From Planctomycetales bacterium (GTDB lineage Bacteria > Planctomycetota > Planctomycetia > Pirellulales > Pirellulaceae), in contig JAGQOY010000017.1 in assembly GCA_020427005.1 (NCBI GenBank), forward strand, positions 1 through 60,982: DNA of 60,982 nucleotides, read 5' to 3'. Both the position numbers and the translations under genes were made by a program. Below, piece after piece: positions 15,914 through 24,841 of this stretch (position 1 is its first letter; each line of letters starts with the position of its first letter). Under the pieces are notes generated by a model. It searched no databases and was not told the origin of the DNA. It was given only the letters and a program-made list of their open reading frames with translations.

Positions 15914-16990
15914 TCAACGACTGTGAAGTTCCAGTTCGACATCTCGCAACGCGGCCGAAAGATCGGTATCAGAATCAAGCTGTTTAGCGATTTTTCTGCA
16001 AGCATGGAGAATAGTGGAATGATCTCGACCATCAAAATACTCGCCGATTTGTTGCAAACTGGAGGACGTCATCTGCCGAGCAATGAGTATTGCTAGTCCT
16101 CGAGCACGGACGATATTGGCGTTTCTGGCAGACCCCCTTAGCTCAGAGATTTTGATGTTGAGTCGTTTGGAGACAGCCCGACAAATCTCGACTAACGAAG
16201 GAGGTTCATGGCCACCGTGCAAAGCAACGAGTTGATTTAAAGTTTCGAGCTTTATTTTGCCACCTTGAGCCAATTGCTGATTGGCAATCAGAAGCAAAGT
16301 ACGTAAATCAGGCACGCTAAGGCCATCGGGATAGGCGGCCACACAGTGTTCCAGCAACAAGTCCGAAGGAAGCTGGCGGTCGATAGTACGGCATAAGGCA
16401 GGTACGATTTCTCTCAGAGTCGAAACGCTAGGAGTCTTAACCAGTGAACTAAAACCAGCTGATAGTCGACTAGCCAGAGCACAGGATAAACCGTCCAAAG
16501 CGTTAGGCAGCCGACTAATGGAACAAATCACCGGACTCTGCATTTCCTTCAAAGCATCTAAAGTAAGTACAAGTTCTTTTTGGACAGCAGGCTTAGTGGC
16601 CAAAACGTCCAAGTTATCTAAGACTAAGAGTTTGCTTGAGCGATAACGATCGTGAAAACTAGCAACATCATCGATCTCGATGGCGTCGAGATATTCAGAG
16701 GAAAAATGCTGACCAGTAGAAAAATTAAGAGGACGTTGGCCGGTAAGCTGAGACCAGCGAACGGCCAGCGAAATAGCCAAGGCGGTTTTCCCGGTACCAT
16801 GTTCGCCGTAAAGCAAAATAGGAGAAAGAGTCATTAATCGCTCAATTTGAGAGTCGTTAAACAAATAGAGCAATTGAGCGTTTTCGTTGCCAACGAAGTA
16901 ATCAGGCAACAACCAGTCATGGGTTTCCAAAACTCTGGTTTGCTTTCGCCTTACCGATGGTGGTTGTTCGAGAGGGATGCGAGAGATCAT
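15914..16990 (-). CDS. dnaA: Chromosomal replication initiator DnaA, short divergent form
   Basis: Replication initiator of 358 residues; most DnaA proteins have 440-500. The AAA+ domain starts almost at once (YFVGNENAQL near residue 32) with Walker A GEHGTGKT (63-70, numbered from the TTG at 16993) instead of the usual GGVGLGKT, and Walker B LLVLDNLD. Domain IV (from about 268) keeps the DnaA signature SLQQIGEYFDGRDHSTILHACRKI for DNA binding. The N-terminal domain I, which normally binds DnaB, and the linker are missing, and only about 80 bases separate the start from the next gene, so they are not hidden upstream. ATG at 16990 is chosen over TTG at 16993. Confidence 0.9.
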   Translation of the reverse strand: MISRIPLEQPPSVRRKQTRVLETHDWLLPDYFVGNENAQLLYLFNDSQIERLMTLSPILLYGEHGTGKTALAISLAVRWSQLTGQRPLNFSTGQHFSSEYLDAIEIDDVASFHDRYRSSKLLVLDNLDVLATKPAVQKELVLTLDALKEMQSPVICSISRLPNALDGLSCALASRLSAGFSSLVKTPSVSTLREIVPALCRTIDRQLPSDLLLEHCVAAYPDGLSVPDLRTLLLIANQQLAQGGKIKLETLNQLVALHGGHEPPSLVEICRAVSKRLNIKISELRGSARNANIVRARGLAILIARQMTSSSLQQIGEYFDGRDHSTILHACRKIAKQLDSDTDLSAALRDVELELHSR

Positions 16991-17070
16991 CAATCAAAGA
17001 TAAAAGGGAAAAAACTTTAGTAGGAGCAAAAGGCAAAATGGACGGTAACGTATTCTACAAAGCATGCGGC

Positions 17071-18249
17071 TTATTTGCCTCTAATCCGTTTGACGGTAGT
17101 CAATATTCGCTCAGCCCCCAAGAGTATGGCTTCGAGTGACGAAAATCGCGAAAAGCTAAAACGTAGAGCGGATTGCACAATAGCATGGTCCAATCCCATG
17201 GCGGTAAGAACATGCGACGGCCTTCCGCTACCGCTGGCACAAGCAGATCCAGTACTACATGCTAGTCGCTCCAGATCGAGCGCCATGAGCAGAGCCTGTC
17301 GGTCGATAGGCTCAAAAGCAATATTGCTAGTGGTGGGTAATCGAAGGGAATCCTGGCCAACAATATACGCGTTGGCTTCGCTAACAAGTAGTTTCTCAAA
17401 CATTTCCCGGTGTAGGGCTAGTTGGTCATATTGACCAGCTTGTAGAGCAGCTAGGCAGACTTCCAAAGCCGCGGCCATGGCTGCACAGAGAGCAACCGAT
17501 TCGGTGCCGGGCCGAGCCTCCAATTGTTGGGCACCACCAAACATTATAGGTTTAGGGGTGAGTTCAGGACCTAAAATGAGAGCGCCAACCCCCACGGGTC
17601 CATGAATCTTGTGGGCACTTACTGAAATGGCATCGAGGCCAGAGGCACACAGATCAAATGGAATCTTGCCGACAGCCTGAACCACGTCGCTATGGCAACG
17701 GACCCCTAAGGAATGGCATACATCAACAATGGACTTCAAATCTTGAACGATCCCGGTTTCATTGTTTGCCAACATGAGACTTACCAAGGATCCGGACCGC
17801 TGTAAGGAACTAAGCGGAGATAGAACGTCGACCAATTGGTCTATGCAATAGTAACCATTTTTATCGACTGAAAGAAAGGTAACGGGCAAATCTGTAGCGA
17901 GACACTTAGCCGCAGATTGAAGAACACTGGGGTGTTCGGTAGCTCCCACAACCAGTTTACCCTGGGGAGAAAGCAGTCCAAAAATGGCAAGGTTGTTAGC
18001 TTCGGTACCACCGCTGGTCAAAATCAAGCGATGAGCCTCCATGCCGCAAGTCCTACCCCCCAGCAATTCAATAATACGATTTTTTTATTTTTTAAGAATG
18101 GAAAGAGTACGGCGGCCCGCCGAATGTTGGCTAGATGGATTGGCAAGGCAGTGGTTATCCAACAATTCTATTAGTACCTTGGAAACTTCAGCATCCAATT
18201 GGGTGGTAGAATTATTGTCAAAGTAGAGTTCCTGGTTTGGGCTAAGCAC
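17071..18249 (-). pseudogene. Cysteine desulfurase (NifS/IscS family) interrupted by an in-frame UAA
   Basis: PLP enzyme that mobilises sulfur from cysteine for Fe-S clusters and other uses. Read in one frame from GTG 18249 (preceded by TAGGGT) to 17071 it gives 392 codons, a normal length, with a single TAA at 18087-18085 (codon 55). The 54 residues before the stop (ELYFDNNSTTQLDAEV, LANPSSQHSAGRR) are a typical N-terminus. After the stop the frame resumes with NRIIELLGG and retains HKIHGPVGVG (PLP lysine) and GSACASG (catalytic Cys). The stop lies in AAAAAATAAAAAAA. It may be a sequencing error, a recent nonsense mutation, readthrough, or restart at TTG 18066. UAA is a normal stop elsewhere in the window. 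Confidence is high for the family and the stop, open for its meaning. Confidence 0.85.
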
Positions 18250-18258
18250 GGGGAAACC

Positions 18259-18963
18259 CTAAAGAGGATTGCGATTTAACCAGGATAGGAATTTTGGATG
18301 GGAATCGTATTTTAGACCTACTTCTGCAGCCAAAGAAACCGTTTGTGGCTCGTTGAGCTGTTCAGATCTCTCACCAAGGCGTAAACAAGCCTCTACCATA
18401 GCGGCTTGAAGCAGTTCACGAAAATCGTCTTTTTCAAAACAGGTAGCAGCTATATCAAAAATATGCGGAAGCTCATCATAAAGGCCCAATTCACATAGAT
18501 CATGCATGGCGGGCCAAAACACTTTTGCCTGACCAGGTACCTTAGTACTCCACTGTTGCCAAAAAAAAGAATAGTTGGCATCACGAGTGCACAGGAGATC
18601 TACCAAAATACTAGCGTGCGCTTTCTGTTGGTTGATGGAAACCAAGTCCCAGCGCTCTTTTTTGGTGGAGCCCAGTGGGCTATCAACCGCGTAGGATGGT
18701 ATTACCATAACCAAATTGGGACGGTAAAAGGGAGAATATGGTTCGTCCCAGCTGACAGTTTGGTGCTTGATACCCGTCCATTGGTGGTTGGTAAACGGGT
18801 CACGATAAAAGCTAAAATGCCTGAGCGTCAGGGAATGGTGATCCAACTCATAACCGTAAACATGACAGGAAAACCAATACACTAGAGACGATGTACAGAT
18901 GGCAAGTGTCACAATGCCCATCATGCGCCACGGAAATCTGTGTTGCGATTTGACCTTATTCAT
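18259..18963 (-). CDS. Hypothetical membrane-anchored protein
   Basis: Not recognised. From ATG 18963 it has 234 residues: a basic N-terminus (MNKVKSQHRFPWR), one hydrophobic segment (MMGIVTLAICTSSLVYWF) and a soluble remainder rich in Trp and aromatic residues, probably outside the cytoplasm. A TTG at 19032 would add 23 residues. It ends 9 bases before the GTG proposed for the cysteine desulfurase, so the two are likely co-transcribed in the order membrane protein, cysteine desulfurase, dnaA. Function unknown. Confidence 0.65.
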   Translation of the reverse strand: MNKVKSQHRFPWRMMGIVTLAICTSSLVYWFSCHVYGYELDHHSLTLRHFSFYRDPFTNHQWTGIKHQTVSWDEPYSPFYRPNLVMVIPSYAVDSPLGSTKKERWDLVSINQQKAHASILVDLLCTRDANYSFFWQQWSTKVPGQAKVFWPAMHDLCELGLYDELPHIFDIAATCFEKDDFRELLQAAMVEACLRLGERSEQLNEPQTVSLAAEVGLKYDSHPKFLSWLNRNPL

Positions 18964-19104
18964 AGTCAAAATGAATGGAACAATACTTCTGGACCAAAAA
19001 ACTGGGGGACTTTTGCCGATTCCAGTTGTCAAATAGGTTGAAACTCACCCAAAGGATTGAGTGGTGTCACCGCAACTTAGCCACCGCTGGAGAGAGTTTA
19101 TACA

Positions 19105-20319
19105 ATGAAGACGGATTATCATAACCGAAGGTATCCAAACCGTGTCCGGAAAATAGGTGACGAAAAGTCGAAAGTAGGCCCTTCCCGGTTTTTCATGGCC
19201 TGTTTTTTGCGACAAGTCCCGAGGAATGCTAGTAATGAAGGAGCAAAGGTAGCCCCCAAGGCAGCCAAAATAGACACAATTAAGTCGTGTGAGCGGGACG
19301 AACTGACGACACAAGAAAAGCTCCGCCGATTAGAAGCAGTTTTGATAGTTTCCCGGGGAGGGTTATCAAGTCGTAAAATGGCAAAGTTGGCTGGGTTGGC
19401 GGACGCTACCGAAGCACGTACACTGATTCGCCAGCTGAACCAACGTTATGACAGCCAAGGCCGAGCATTTCGAATTGAAGAAATAGCTGGAGGTTATGGC
19501 CTATTAACGAGACCTCAATTATCACCCTGGCTGAGGCGATTGACACATGTACCGGGAGAGACCAGATTGGGGCGGTCAGCGCTCGAGACGTTGGCCATAG
19601 TGGCTTATCGTCAACCCATAGAGCGAGCCCAGGTAGAGGCAATCCGGGGCGTGGGCTGCACGGAAGTATTGAAACAACTGATGGAACAGGACCTTGTAAG
19701 AATAAGCGGCCGTAGCGATGATCTAGGTCGACCCTATCTTTACGGTACAACTAGAAGATTTTTACAAATGTTCGGATTGCGAAGTGCCGATCGGTTACCC
19801 CGAGCAGAGTGGGTAAATGGTCCAGTTTTAAGAACAGACATGCCGTCATCCCAAGAAATTGACTCAAAAGAAGGCTCAGACGAAAAGGAGTCCACGGTGA
19901 AGATGAGTTTTACAGCGTCGCTTCTGGAAGAATCCAAAACAGGCTCGTCCGACACTTTGTTAGGGCAGGTGGCAAGCGGTTATCCAAGTCAACCGTTGGT
20001 TGCCGTCGAAGATGACGACGATGATGAGTACTTTGATGAAGAAGAAGATGATGACGACGATGACTTCGATGACGACGAAGAATATGACGAAGAGGACGAA
20101 TTCGATGACGAAGAGGACGGCGAGGACGACGAAGAACTCGACGACGATGAGGAATTAGACGATCTCGATGCCGAAGATGGTGAGTGGGAAGAAGTCGAAG
20201 ATGATGACGACGACGAGGCCGATTCCGATTCGGAAGAAGAGGACGAAGATTGGGATGATGACGAAGAAGATGATGATGACTGGGAAGACGAGGACGAAGA
20301 CGATGAAGATTGGGATTAA
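19105..20319 (+). CDS. scpB: Segregation and condensation protein B with long acidic tail
   Basis: ScpB partners ScpA and SMC in bacterial condensin. Residues about 70-235 hold the two winged-helix domains; the stretch ALETLAIVAYRQPIERAQVEAIRG is diagnostic. ATG 19105 follows GGAGAG by about 10 bases, giving a 60-residue basic N-terminal extension. Residues 301-404 are about 80 percent Asp and Glu, interspersed with Trp, Phe, Tyr and Leu. The usual family length is about 180-250 residues, so both ends are extended. scpA is not in the window. The tail-encoding DNA (20005-20316) is a GAA/GAT/GAC-rich tract. A terminator at 20385-20422 follows. Confidence 0.9.
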   Translation: MKTDYHNRRYPNRVRKIGDEKSKVGPSRFFMACFLRQVPRNASNEGAKVAPKAAKIDTIKSCERDELTTQEKLRRLEAVLIVSRGGLSSRKMAKLAGLADATEARTLIRQLNQRYDSQGRAFRIEEIAGGYGLLTRPQLSPWLRRLTHVPGETRLGRSALETLAIVAYRQPIERAQVEAIRGVGCTEVLKQLMEQDLVRISGRSDDLGRPYLYGTTRRFLQMFGLRSADRLPRAEWVNGPVLRTDMPSSQEIDSKEGSDEKESTVKMSFTASLLEESKTGSSDTLLGQVASGYPSQPLVAVEDDDDDEYFDEEEDDDDDDFDDDEEYDEEDEFDDEEDGEDDEELDDDEELDDLDAEDGEWEEVEDDDDDEADSDSEEEDEDWDDDEEDDDDWEDEDEDDEDWD

Positions 20320-20384
20320 TAGCGGAAGGTTATCTGACGCGCCATCATCTTGATTGGAGTGGTCCCCAGCCACACGAACATGAG

Positions 20385-20422
20385 CCAGCCTGTAACGTAC
20401 AAGTAAGGGCTGGTTTTTTTTT
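20385..20422 (+). terminator. Rho-independent terminator of scpB
   Basis: CCAGCC (20385-20390) pairs with GGCTGG (20408-20413) across a 17-base loop, followed by an unbroken run of T (20414-20422). It lies 65 bases past the scpB stop. The loop is long, but the T-run is convincing. Confidence 0.65.
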
Positions 20423-20576
20423 CATACCAGTCCCGTGTATTATGTGGACTAGATTAGGAACAGCTTGACAGCTGAATACTAAACCTCACATCCCATGCCG
20501 CGCAGCGTTCTGGGCTCGTTCGATACATAGATAGTTACTGCGCAATATTGACAGCAGCGTCCCGAAAGCTCCAGCA

Positions 20577-21476
20577 ATGCTCTCAGGCATAACAGTTTCG
20601 TGTTTCCTGTTTAGCTATCTAACTGTACTGGCATTTGAAGTCTCACGATTTGTATTCAAAATGCCAGGCAGAAATTTCCTGTTGTTTGCGATGATGGCCG
20701 CTGGTCTGTTTGCTCATACAATCTTTTTGGCGAATCAGCTATTTCTAGACAAGGCATACGGTAATGTACCCGTCCTATCAAACTGGTTTCAATGGACGGT
20801 AGTGGGTGCATGGGGGCTGGCAGTGGCCTGCCAGCTATTACTCATTCGCTATCCTAGTAATGCCATTACGCTATTCATTATTCCTTTAATCCTAGGCCTG
20901 ATTGGCTTGGCGGAGGTCTTGCGGAGCCAACAACCCTTTCAGGCTACACCCATGGGTACCGATTGGCCAGCGGTGCATGGATTTAGCCTGTTAATTAGCA
21001 CTACCTTCATCGGACTGGGGTTGGCCTTTGGCACGATGTATTTATTGCAGTCGTATCGTTTGAAAACCCGCAAAACATTTAAGTCAAAATTTCGATTGCC
21101 TGCACTCGAGTTCTTGAGGACGGTGAATCGAATTAGCCTGTTTGGCACATGTCTTAGTTTAGCTATCGGACTACTTTCGGGCATTGTCATGAACCGTGGT
21201 AGTGCAGGCACGGTGCATTGGCTGAGTGGGAGTGTGCTGTTTTCTTTGGCATTATTCGCCTGGTCCGCCATGGCAGCAGGGCTTGAATTACGTACCCAAG
21301 GATCCTTGGGAGGCAGACGAAGCGCATACTTGGCCATTGGCAACTTTATATTCTTAATTCTTGCCCTAGCGTTTGTATTGCTTTCAGCACATGGGCGGAT
21401 GATCCCAGGAGAGGCCAATAGGGACACACCGAACGCCGACGTTACACGCATCGAAGATTTTGGAGGGTACGCGTGA
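20577..21476 (+). CDS. HemX/CcsA-like integral membrane protein
   Basis: 299-residue protein with about eight hydrophobic segments, resembling the CcsA/ResC cytochrome c assembly family and the HemX protein that accompanies hemA. I see no intact tryptophan-rich heme-handling motif (WGxFWxWD), which favours HemX over a working CcsA. Its TGA overlaps the hemA ATG by one base (TGATG at 21474-21478), so translation is coupled and a role with glutamyl-tRNA reductase in tetrapyrrole synthesis is likely. In Bacillus HemX lowers HemA amount; that role is not shown here. TTGACA sequences upstream (20465, 20549) could be -35 boxes but lack clear -10 partners. Confidence 0.8.
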   Translation: MLSGITVSCFLFSYLTVLAFEVSRFVFKMPGRNFLLFAMMAAGLFAHTIFLANQLFLDKAYGNVPVLSNWFQWTVVGAWGLAVACQLLLIRYPSNAITLFIIPLILGLIGLAEVLRSQQPFQATPMGTDWPAVHGFSLLISTTFIGLGLAFGTMYLLQSYRLKTRKTFKSKFRLPALEFLRTVNRISLFGTCLSLAIGLLSGIVMNRGSAGTVHWLSGSVLFSLALFAWSAMAAGLELRTQGSLGGRRSAYLAIGNFIFLILALAFVLLSAHGRMIPGEANRDTPNADVTRIEDFGGYA

Positions 21477-22753
21477 TGTACTGGGCCATGGTAGGCTGCA
21501 GTCATCATCGAACACCGCTGCAGATCCGAGAAAAACTAAGTTTTACGCCCCAACAAGTACGCGAGGCGTTGTCGCAACTTGGCCAGCGACACTCAGGGGT
21601 GGAATTGGTATTGCTAAGTACCTGCAACCGCGTCGAATTGTATTGTGCTGCAGCTACCAAGGAACAGCTGCCACAAACTCAACAGCTTGGCGAGTACCTG
21701 AGTGACTTCCATAAGCTCGATTACTCAGAGATTGGTGACCATCTAACTCAATTGATCGGCAAGGATGTTATTCAACATCTATTCATGGTCGCGGCCAGTC
21801 TGGATAGCATGATCTTGGGGGAAGCGCAGATTCTCTCTCAAGTAAAACAGGCCTATGAGATGGCTTGCGAAGAGCAGACTGTGGGAGGACTGATGCATCT
21901 AGCCTTTCAAAGGGCAACCGTTGTAGCTAGGCGAGTGGCCAACGAGACCAAAATCCACCAGCGCCGAGTGAGCGTTCCAAGTGTAGCTGTCAGCGAGATT
22001 GCAACCGACTTTTTCGAATCTCTAGTTGATAAGCGCATTTTGCTCATCGGTGCCGGGGATATGGGGAAAGAAACACTTCGGTACTTGATGGATGCAGGTG
22101 CAAACAACTTACGCATCACCAATCGCAGTAAGCAGCGAGCCCACGAATTGTCCACTCAGTTCGGCGCAACCGTCATAGCCTGGGAGAACATGTTCTCAGC
22201 TTTGGCAGACAGTGATCTCGTCGTGTCGACAACCAGCGCGCAGGAGCCCGTAGTAACGCTTGAACAGTTCAAACAACTGCGCAAGCGGCAAAGTCAGGCA
22301 GTCCTGATCCTCGATTTAGCTGTACCAAGAGACTTTGAATCATCCATTGGAGAATTGCCGGATGTCTATTTATATGCGGTGGATGACCTGCAACAGGTTT
22401 GTGATCGCAACATTCAATTACGCCAGCAAGAATGGCCTAAGGCTCATAACATTATTCAACAGGAGGCCGACAAATTTCAGTCTAAAGTAGTCCATAGGGG
22501 CAGTGGCCCAACGATCAAAAAACTCCGGGAGCAAGCAGAGAATATCAAACGCGACGAACTGGAAAAGCTTCTGATGCGATTGCGAGCTAAAGGACTCGAT
22601 GAGAATTCATGCAATGACGTCGAAAAGTCCTTCGATCGTTTGGTTAACAAGCTTTTACATCCGCCCTTGCAATCGCTGCGAGAAAACGCGGATAGTTCAC
22701 GTCATGCTAGCTTAATCGATGCACTACGGCATCTATTCCAGTTAAAGGACTGA
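21476..22753 (+). CDS. hemA: Glutamyl-tRNA reductase
   Basis: First committed enzyme of the C5 pathway to 5-aminolevulinate, reducing glutamyl-tRNA with NADPH. The start ATG 21476 is fixed by GGAGGG at 21462-21467, 8 bases away; a GTG one codon earlier is less likely. Domains in order are catalytic (GCSHHRTP; STCNRVELY with the active-site Cys), the SMILGEAQILSQVKQAYE segment, an NADPH-binding Rossmann domain (LLIGAGDMGKET), and a C-terminal dimerisation helix. The 425-residue length is normal. It overlaps the HemX-like gene and is followed by a strong terminator at 22901-22930. hemC and hemL are not adjacent. Confidence 0.96.
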   Translation: MYWAMVGCSHHRTPLQIREKLSFTPQQVREALSQLGQRHSGVELVLLSTCNRVELYCAAATKEQLPQTQQLGEYLSDFHKLDYSEIGDHLTQLIGKDVIQHLFMVAASLDSMILGEAQILSQVKQAYEMACEEQTVGGLMHLAFQRATVVARRVANETKIHQRRVSVPSVAVSEIATDFFESLVDKRILLIGAGDMGKETLRYLMDAGANNLRITNRSKQRAHELSTQFGATVIAWENMFSALADSDLVVSTTSAQEPVVTLEQFKQLRKRQSQAVLILDLAVPRDFESSIGELPDVYLYAVDDLQQVCDRNIQLRQQEWPKAHNIIQQEADKFQSKVVHRGSGPTIKKLREQAENIKRDELEKLLMRLRAKGLDENSCNDVEKSFDRLVNKLLHPPLQSLRENADSSRHASLIDALRHLFQLKD

Positions 22754-22900
22754 CGAGCCGCTGGGTACTGGGACCCGAGTCTATCGATTAGCCAAGAACT
22801 ATGACCAGGATGAATTGCTATCAAATCTTGAGGGTGATCGACCGATAAAGAACAACAGTTGGGCTTCGGATTCTTCGCACACCGCGGTTCAATCATTATG

Positions 22901-22930
22901 AGCATATCCAGGATCCAGGATATGCTTTTC
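22901..22930 (+). terminator. Rho-independent terminator of the hemX-hemA operon
   Basis: A perfect 9-bp stem AGCATATCC (22901-22909) / GGATATGCT (22918-22926) with an 8-base loop, followed by TTTCTT. It is the first element downstream of hemA. The stretch 22754-22900 shows nothing else recognisable. Confidence 0.85.
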
Positions 22931-23003
22931 TTGCGCAGGGACGACGCTACTATTTAGTCGTAGGGGTTTCCGATTTCGTCAGTCAGACGAACCGGGTATT
23001 TCA

Positions 23004-23032
23004 TTGACTAAGCTTATTTTACAGCGTATTGG
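23004..23032 (+). promoter_or_regulatory. Possible sigma-70 promoter for a small ORF
   Basis: TTGACT (23004-23009) and TATTGG (23027-23032) are separated by 17 bases. The -35 box is near consensus and the -10 box is weak. Transcription would begin close to the ATG at 23039, implying a leaderless or nearly leaderless message. Tentative. Confidence 0.3.
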
Positions 23033-23038
23033 ATAAAC

Positions 23039-23137
23039 ATGTCTCTGGAGTGTTACCAAGCTATATTGGGCGCATTTTTCTTAGGTGTATGGTTGATCGT
23101 CGGTCAAATCGTAGCTTCAGATAAGCGTTTGGCATAG
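23039..23137 (+). CDS. Possible 32-residue membrane peptide
   Basis: A 33-codon frame between two terminators. It encodes one hydrophobic helix (YQAILGAFFLGVWLIVGQIV) with a short charged C-terminus (ASDKRLA), the layout of many small bacterial membrane proteins. A promoter-like sequence ends 7 bases before the ATG, and no Shine-Dalgarno site is seen. It could be a real small gene, an sRNA, or chance. I do not recognise a family. Confidence 0.35.
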   Translation: MSLECYQAILGAFFLGVWLIVGQIVASDKRLA

Positions 23138-23152
23138 TTAACTAAAACCAAG

Positions 23153-23204
23153 GACCGGTTCCCACTGGGCTCGCAAGGCTTAGTAGAACCGGTCTTTGTA
23201 TTTT
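23153..23204 (+). terminator. Rho-independent terminator between convergent units
   Basis: A 9-bp stem GACCGGTTC (23153-23161) / GAACCGGTC (23186-23194), with a 24-base loop, followed by TTTGTATTTT. On the minus strand the stem is followed by CCTTGGTTTT, so it could also serve the HD-GYP gene, whose stop is at 23261. Confidence 0.7.
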
Positions 23205-23260
23205 AGAGCAAGCACATGGCTTCTTGAGTCCATGCAAGAGTTGCTATGGACCCACATGCA

Positions 23261-24841
23261 CTAAGACTTGCCTAACCGGCAAAGTGTCATGGCCGCTTGA
23301 GAGATGCTTTCCAAAGGAGAGTCCTGTGGAATGATAGATGTAACAGTCAGGTCATCGAGCTCTTGGATACGGTTAGTGATCCAAACATGGAACCAGCGAA
23401 CAATGTTAGCATCCCAATGCGATCCTGCCCCTGCTGAAATGATGTTACTAGCTTTTTCCAAGGGCATCGCACTGCGGTAGGGTCTGGAACTCGTCATAGC
23501 ATCAAAAGCATCCGCGACGGCCAACACACGGGCCATCAGCGGAATCGATTCGCCGCGCAGGTTATGAGGATAACCCTTTCCATCAAACCTTTCGTGATGG
23601 TACAAGATCCCGGGCAGAGCAAAATGCAAATGTCCAAGTTGTTCGACAATGCGATAACCGATTTCCGGGTGTTGCTTGATGATTGAGTATTCCTCGTCGG
23701 TTAGAGTACCTGCCTTGAGCAATACTCTATCAGGAATGCCGATTTTACCGATATCGTGGAGAATTCCAGAAAGGTAAATCTCCTGGCATGCCAAGTCAGT
23801 TAGTCCCATAAGTTTGGCCAATTCATAGGCCAATCGCGCTACCCGTTCGCTGTGGCCCTGCGTATATCGATCGCGAGCATCAATAGCGCTACTCATTGCA
23901 TGTAGCGTACCAAGAAATAACTCGTTGCTTTCCAGCAGCAGGTGAATGTTGTGGGCCTGGGTGGACAGCAAGACGCCGGCTTCTTCGAGTAGTCCAACAT
24001 CCCAAGAACCAAACTCAGGATCGTAAACCGGGGGTGCATGCTCATTGACGACCGGCGAGCGATTAATGGCTACCAGTGAGCCCAATCGATGCCCCTGCTC
24101 CCCAACGGCAACTGCTACTACCGAGTTGATTTCACCGTCACGTGTCGAAGTCGCAAGGTGGTTGCGCACCCAGGGCATATTGGCTGGATCCACCTGGTGA
24201 TCCAGTAGAAACCCTACAATCGTTTCGACCTGGTATTTCGAATCGCCAAATTTGGAACTGTGTAAGCCTGAACGCAACGTTTCCTCAGGGTCAACGATCA
24301 AAAACACTTCTTGGGCCCGCATCAAGTAATTGAGAGGGCTGAGGACTCCTTTTGCCATTTCGTCGGCTGTCGAGATGCTCGAAAACTTGGTAGCGGCGCG
24401 GGCCAAGTTGCGAAGCCAATTCTGTTCCTCAAAGCTCTGCGCCAGTTGCATGGCCGATTCATATAGGGCCAGTTCATTGGCTTGAAGTTTTTCTTCTAAC
24501 CCAAAACAATCCAGAACGGCAGACACAAGTTGCTTGGTAGCCTCTAAAGACGCCTGCTTAATGACTGCAAAATAGCCAAGCTTGCTGCTCGAATTACCTG
24601 CTTGGCCCAGTACCAAACTTAACTGCGGAGCCAGTTCCAGGCCCACAGGTGCTGCGGATGTCTGAACGACCTCCACTAATAGTTCGATCTCTTGACTCTC
24701 GATCGTGGATACAAATCGTTGTGCCAGAGCTAATAGTGGTTCGATATCCGGCGGCTCGATAAAAACTATCTCGGGCCCAAGTCGCCGGCGCAAGATATCA
24801 GTTGTATCGACGGTAGGGGATTTAGCTTCTTGAAGCATCAT
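23261..24841 (-). CDS. HD-GYP domain phosphodiesterase with GAF-like sensor region
   Basis: 526-residue probable cyclic di-GMP phosphodiesterase. The C-terminal HD-GYP domain (about 310-495) has HDIGKIG at 362-368 and HHERFDGKGYP at 415-425, so metal-binding and signature residues are intact. A GAF-like sensory region occupies about 145-305, and the N-terminal 140 residues are unassigned. No membrane helix is seen, so it acts in the cytoplasm. It is divergent from the pilin gene across 226 bases. c-di-GMP commonly controls type IV pili and secretion ATPases, so a functional link is reasonable but inferred. Confidence 0.92.
   Translation of the reverse strand: MMLQEAKSPTVDTTDILRRRLGPEIVFIEPPDIEPLLALAQRFVSTIESQEIELLVEVVQTSAAPVGLELAPQLSLVLGQAGNSSSKLGYFAVIKQASLEATKQLVSAVLDCFGLEEKLQANELALYESAMQLAQSFEEQNWLRNLARAATKFSSISTADEMAKGVLSPLNYLMRAQEVFLIVDPEETLRSGLHSSKFGDSKYQVETIVGFLLDHQVDPANMPWVRNHLATSTRDGEINSVVAVAVGEQGHRLGSLVAINRSPVVNEHAPPVYDPEFGSWDVGLLEEAGVLLSTQAHNIHLLLESNELFLGTLHAMSSAIDARDRYTQGHSERVARLAYELAKLMGLTDLACQEIYLSGILHDIGKIGIPDRVLLKAGTLTDEEYSIIKQHPEIGYRIVEQLGHLHFALPGILYHHERFDGKGYPHNLRGESIPLMARVLAVADAFDAMTSSRPYRSAMPLEKASNIISAGAGSHWDANIVRWFHVWITNRIQELDDLTVTSIIPQDSPLESISQAAMTLCRLGKS

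Noticed and set aside
17071..18249. Possible reassignment of UAA as a sense codon, to explain the in-frame stop
   Set aside because: UAA is the natural stop of several other genes here (methyltransferase, a pseudopilin, scpB), so the code is standard.
20155..20373. Hydrophobic minus-strand frame (Ile/Val-rich) opposite the scpB tail
   Set aside because: It is the reverse reading of Asp/Glu codons, which necessarily gives Ile, Val and Phe; no independent evidence for a gene.
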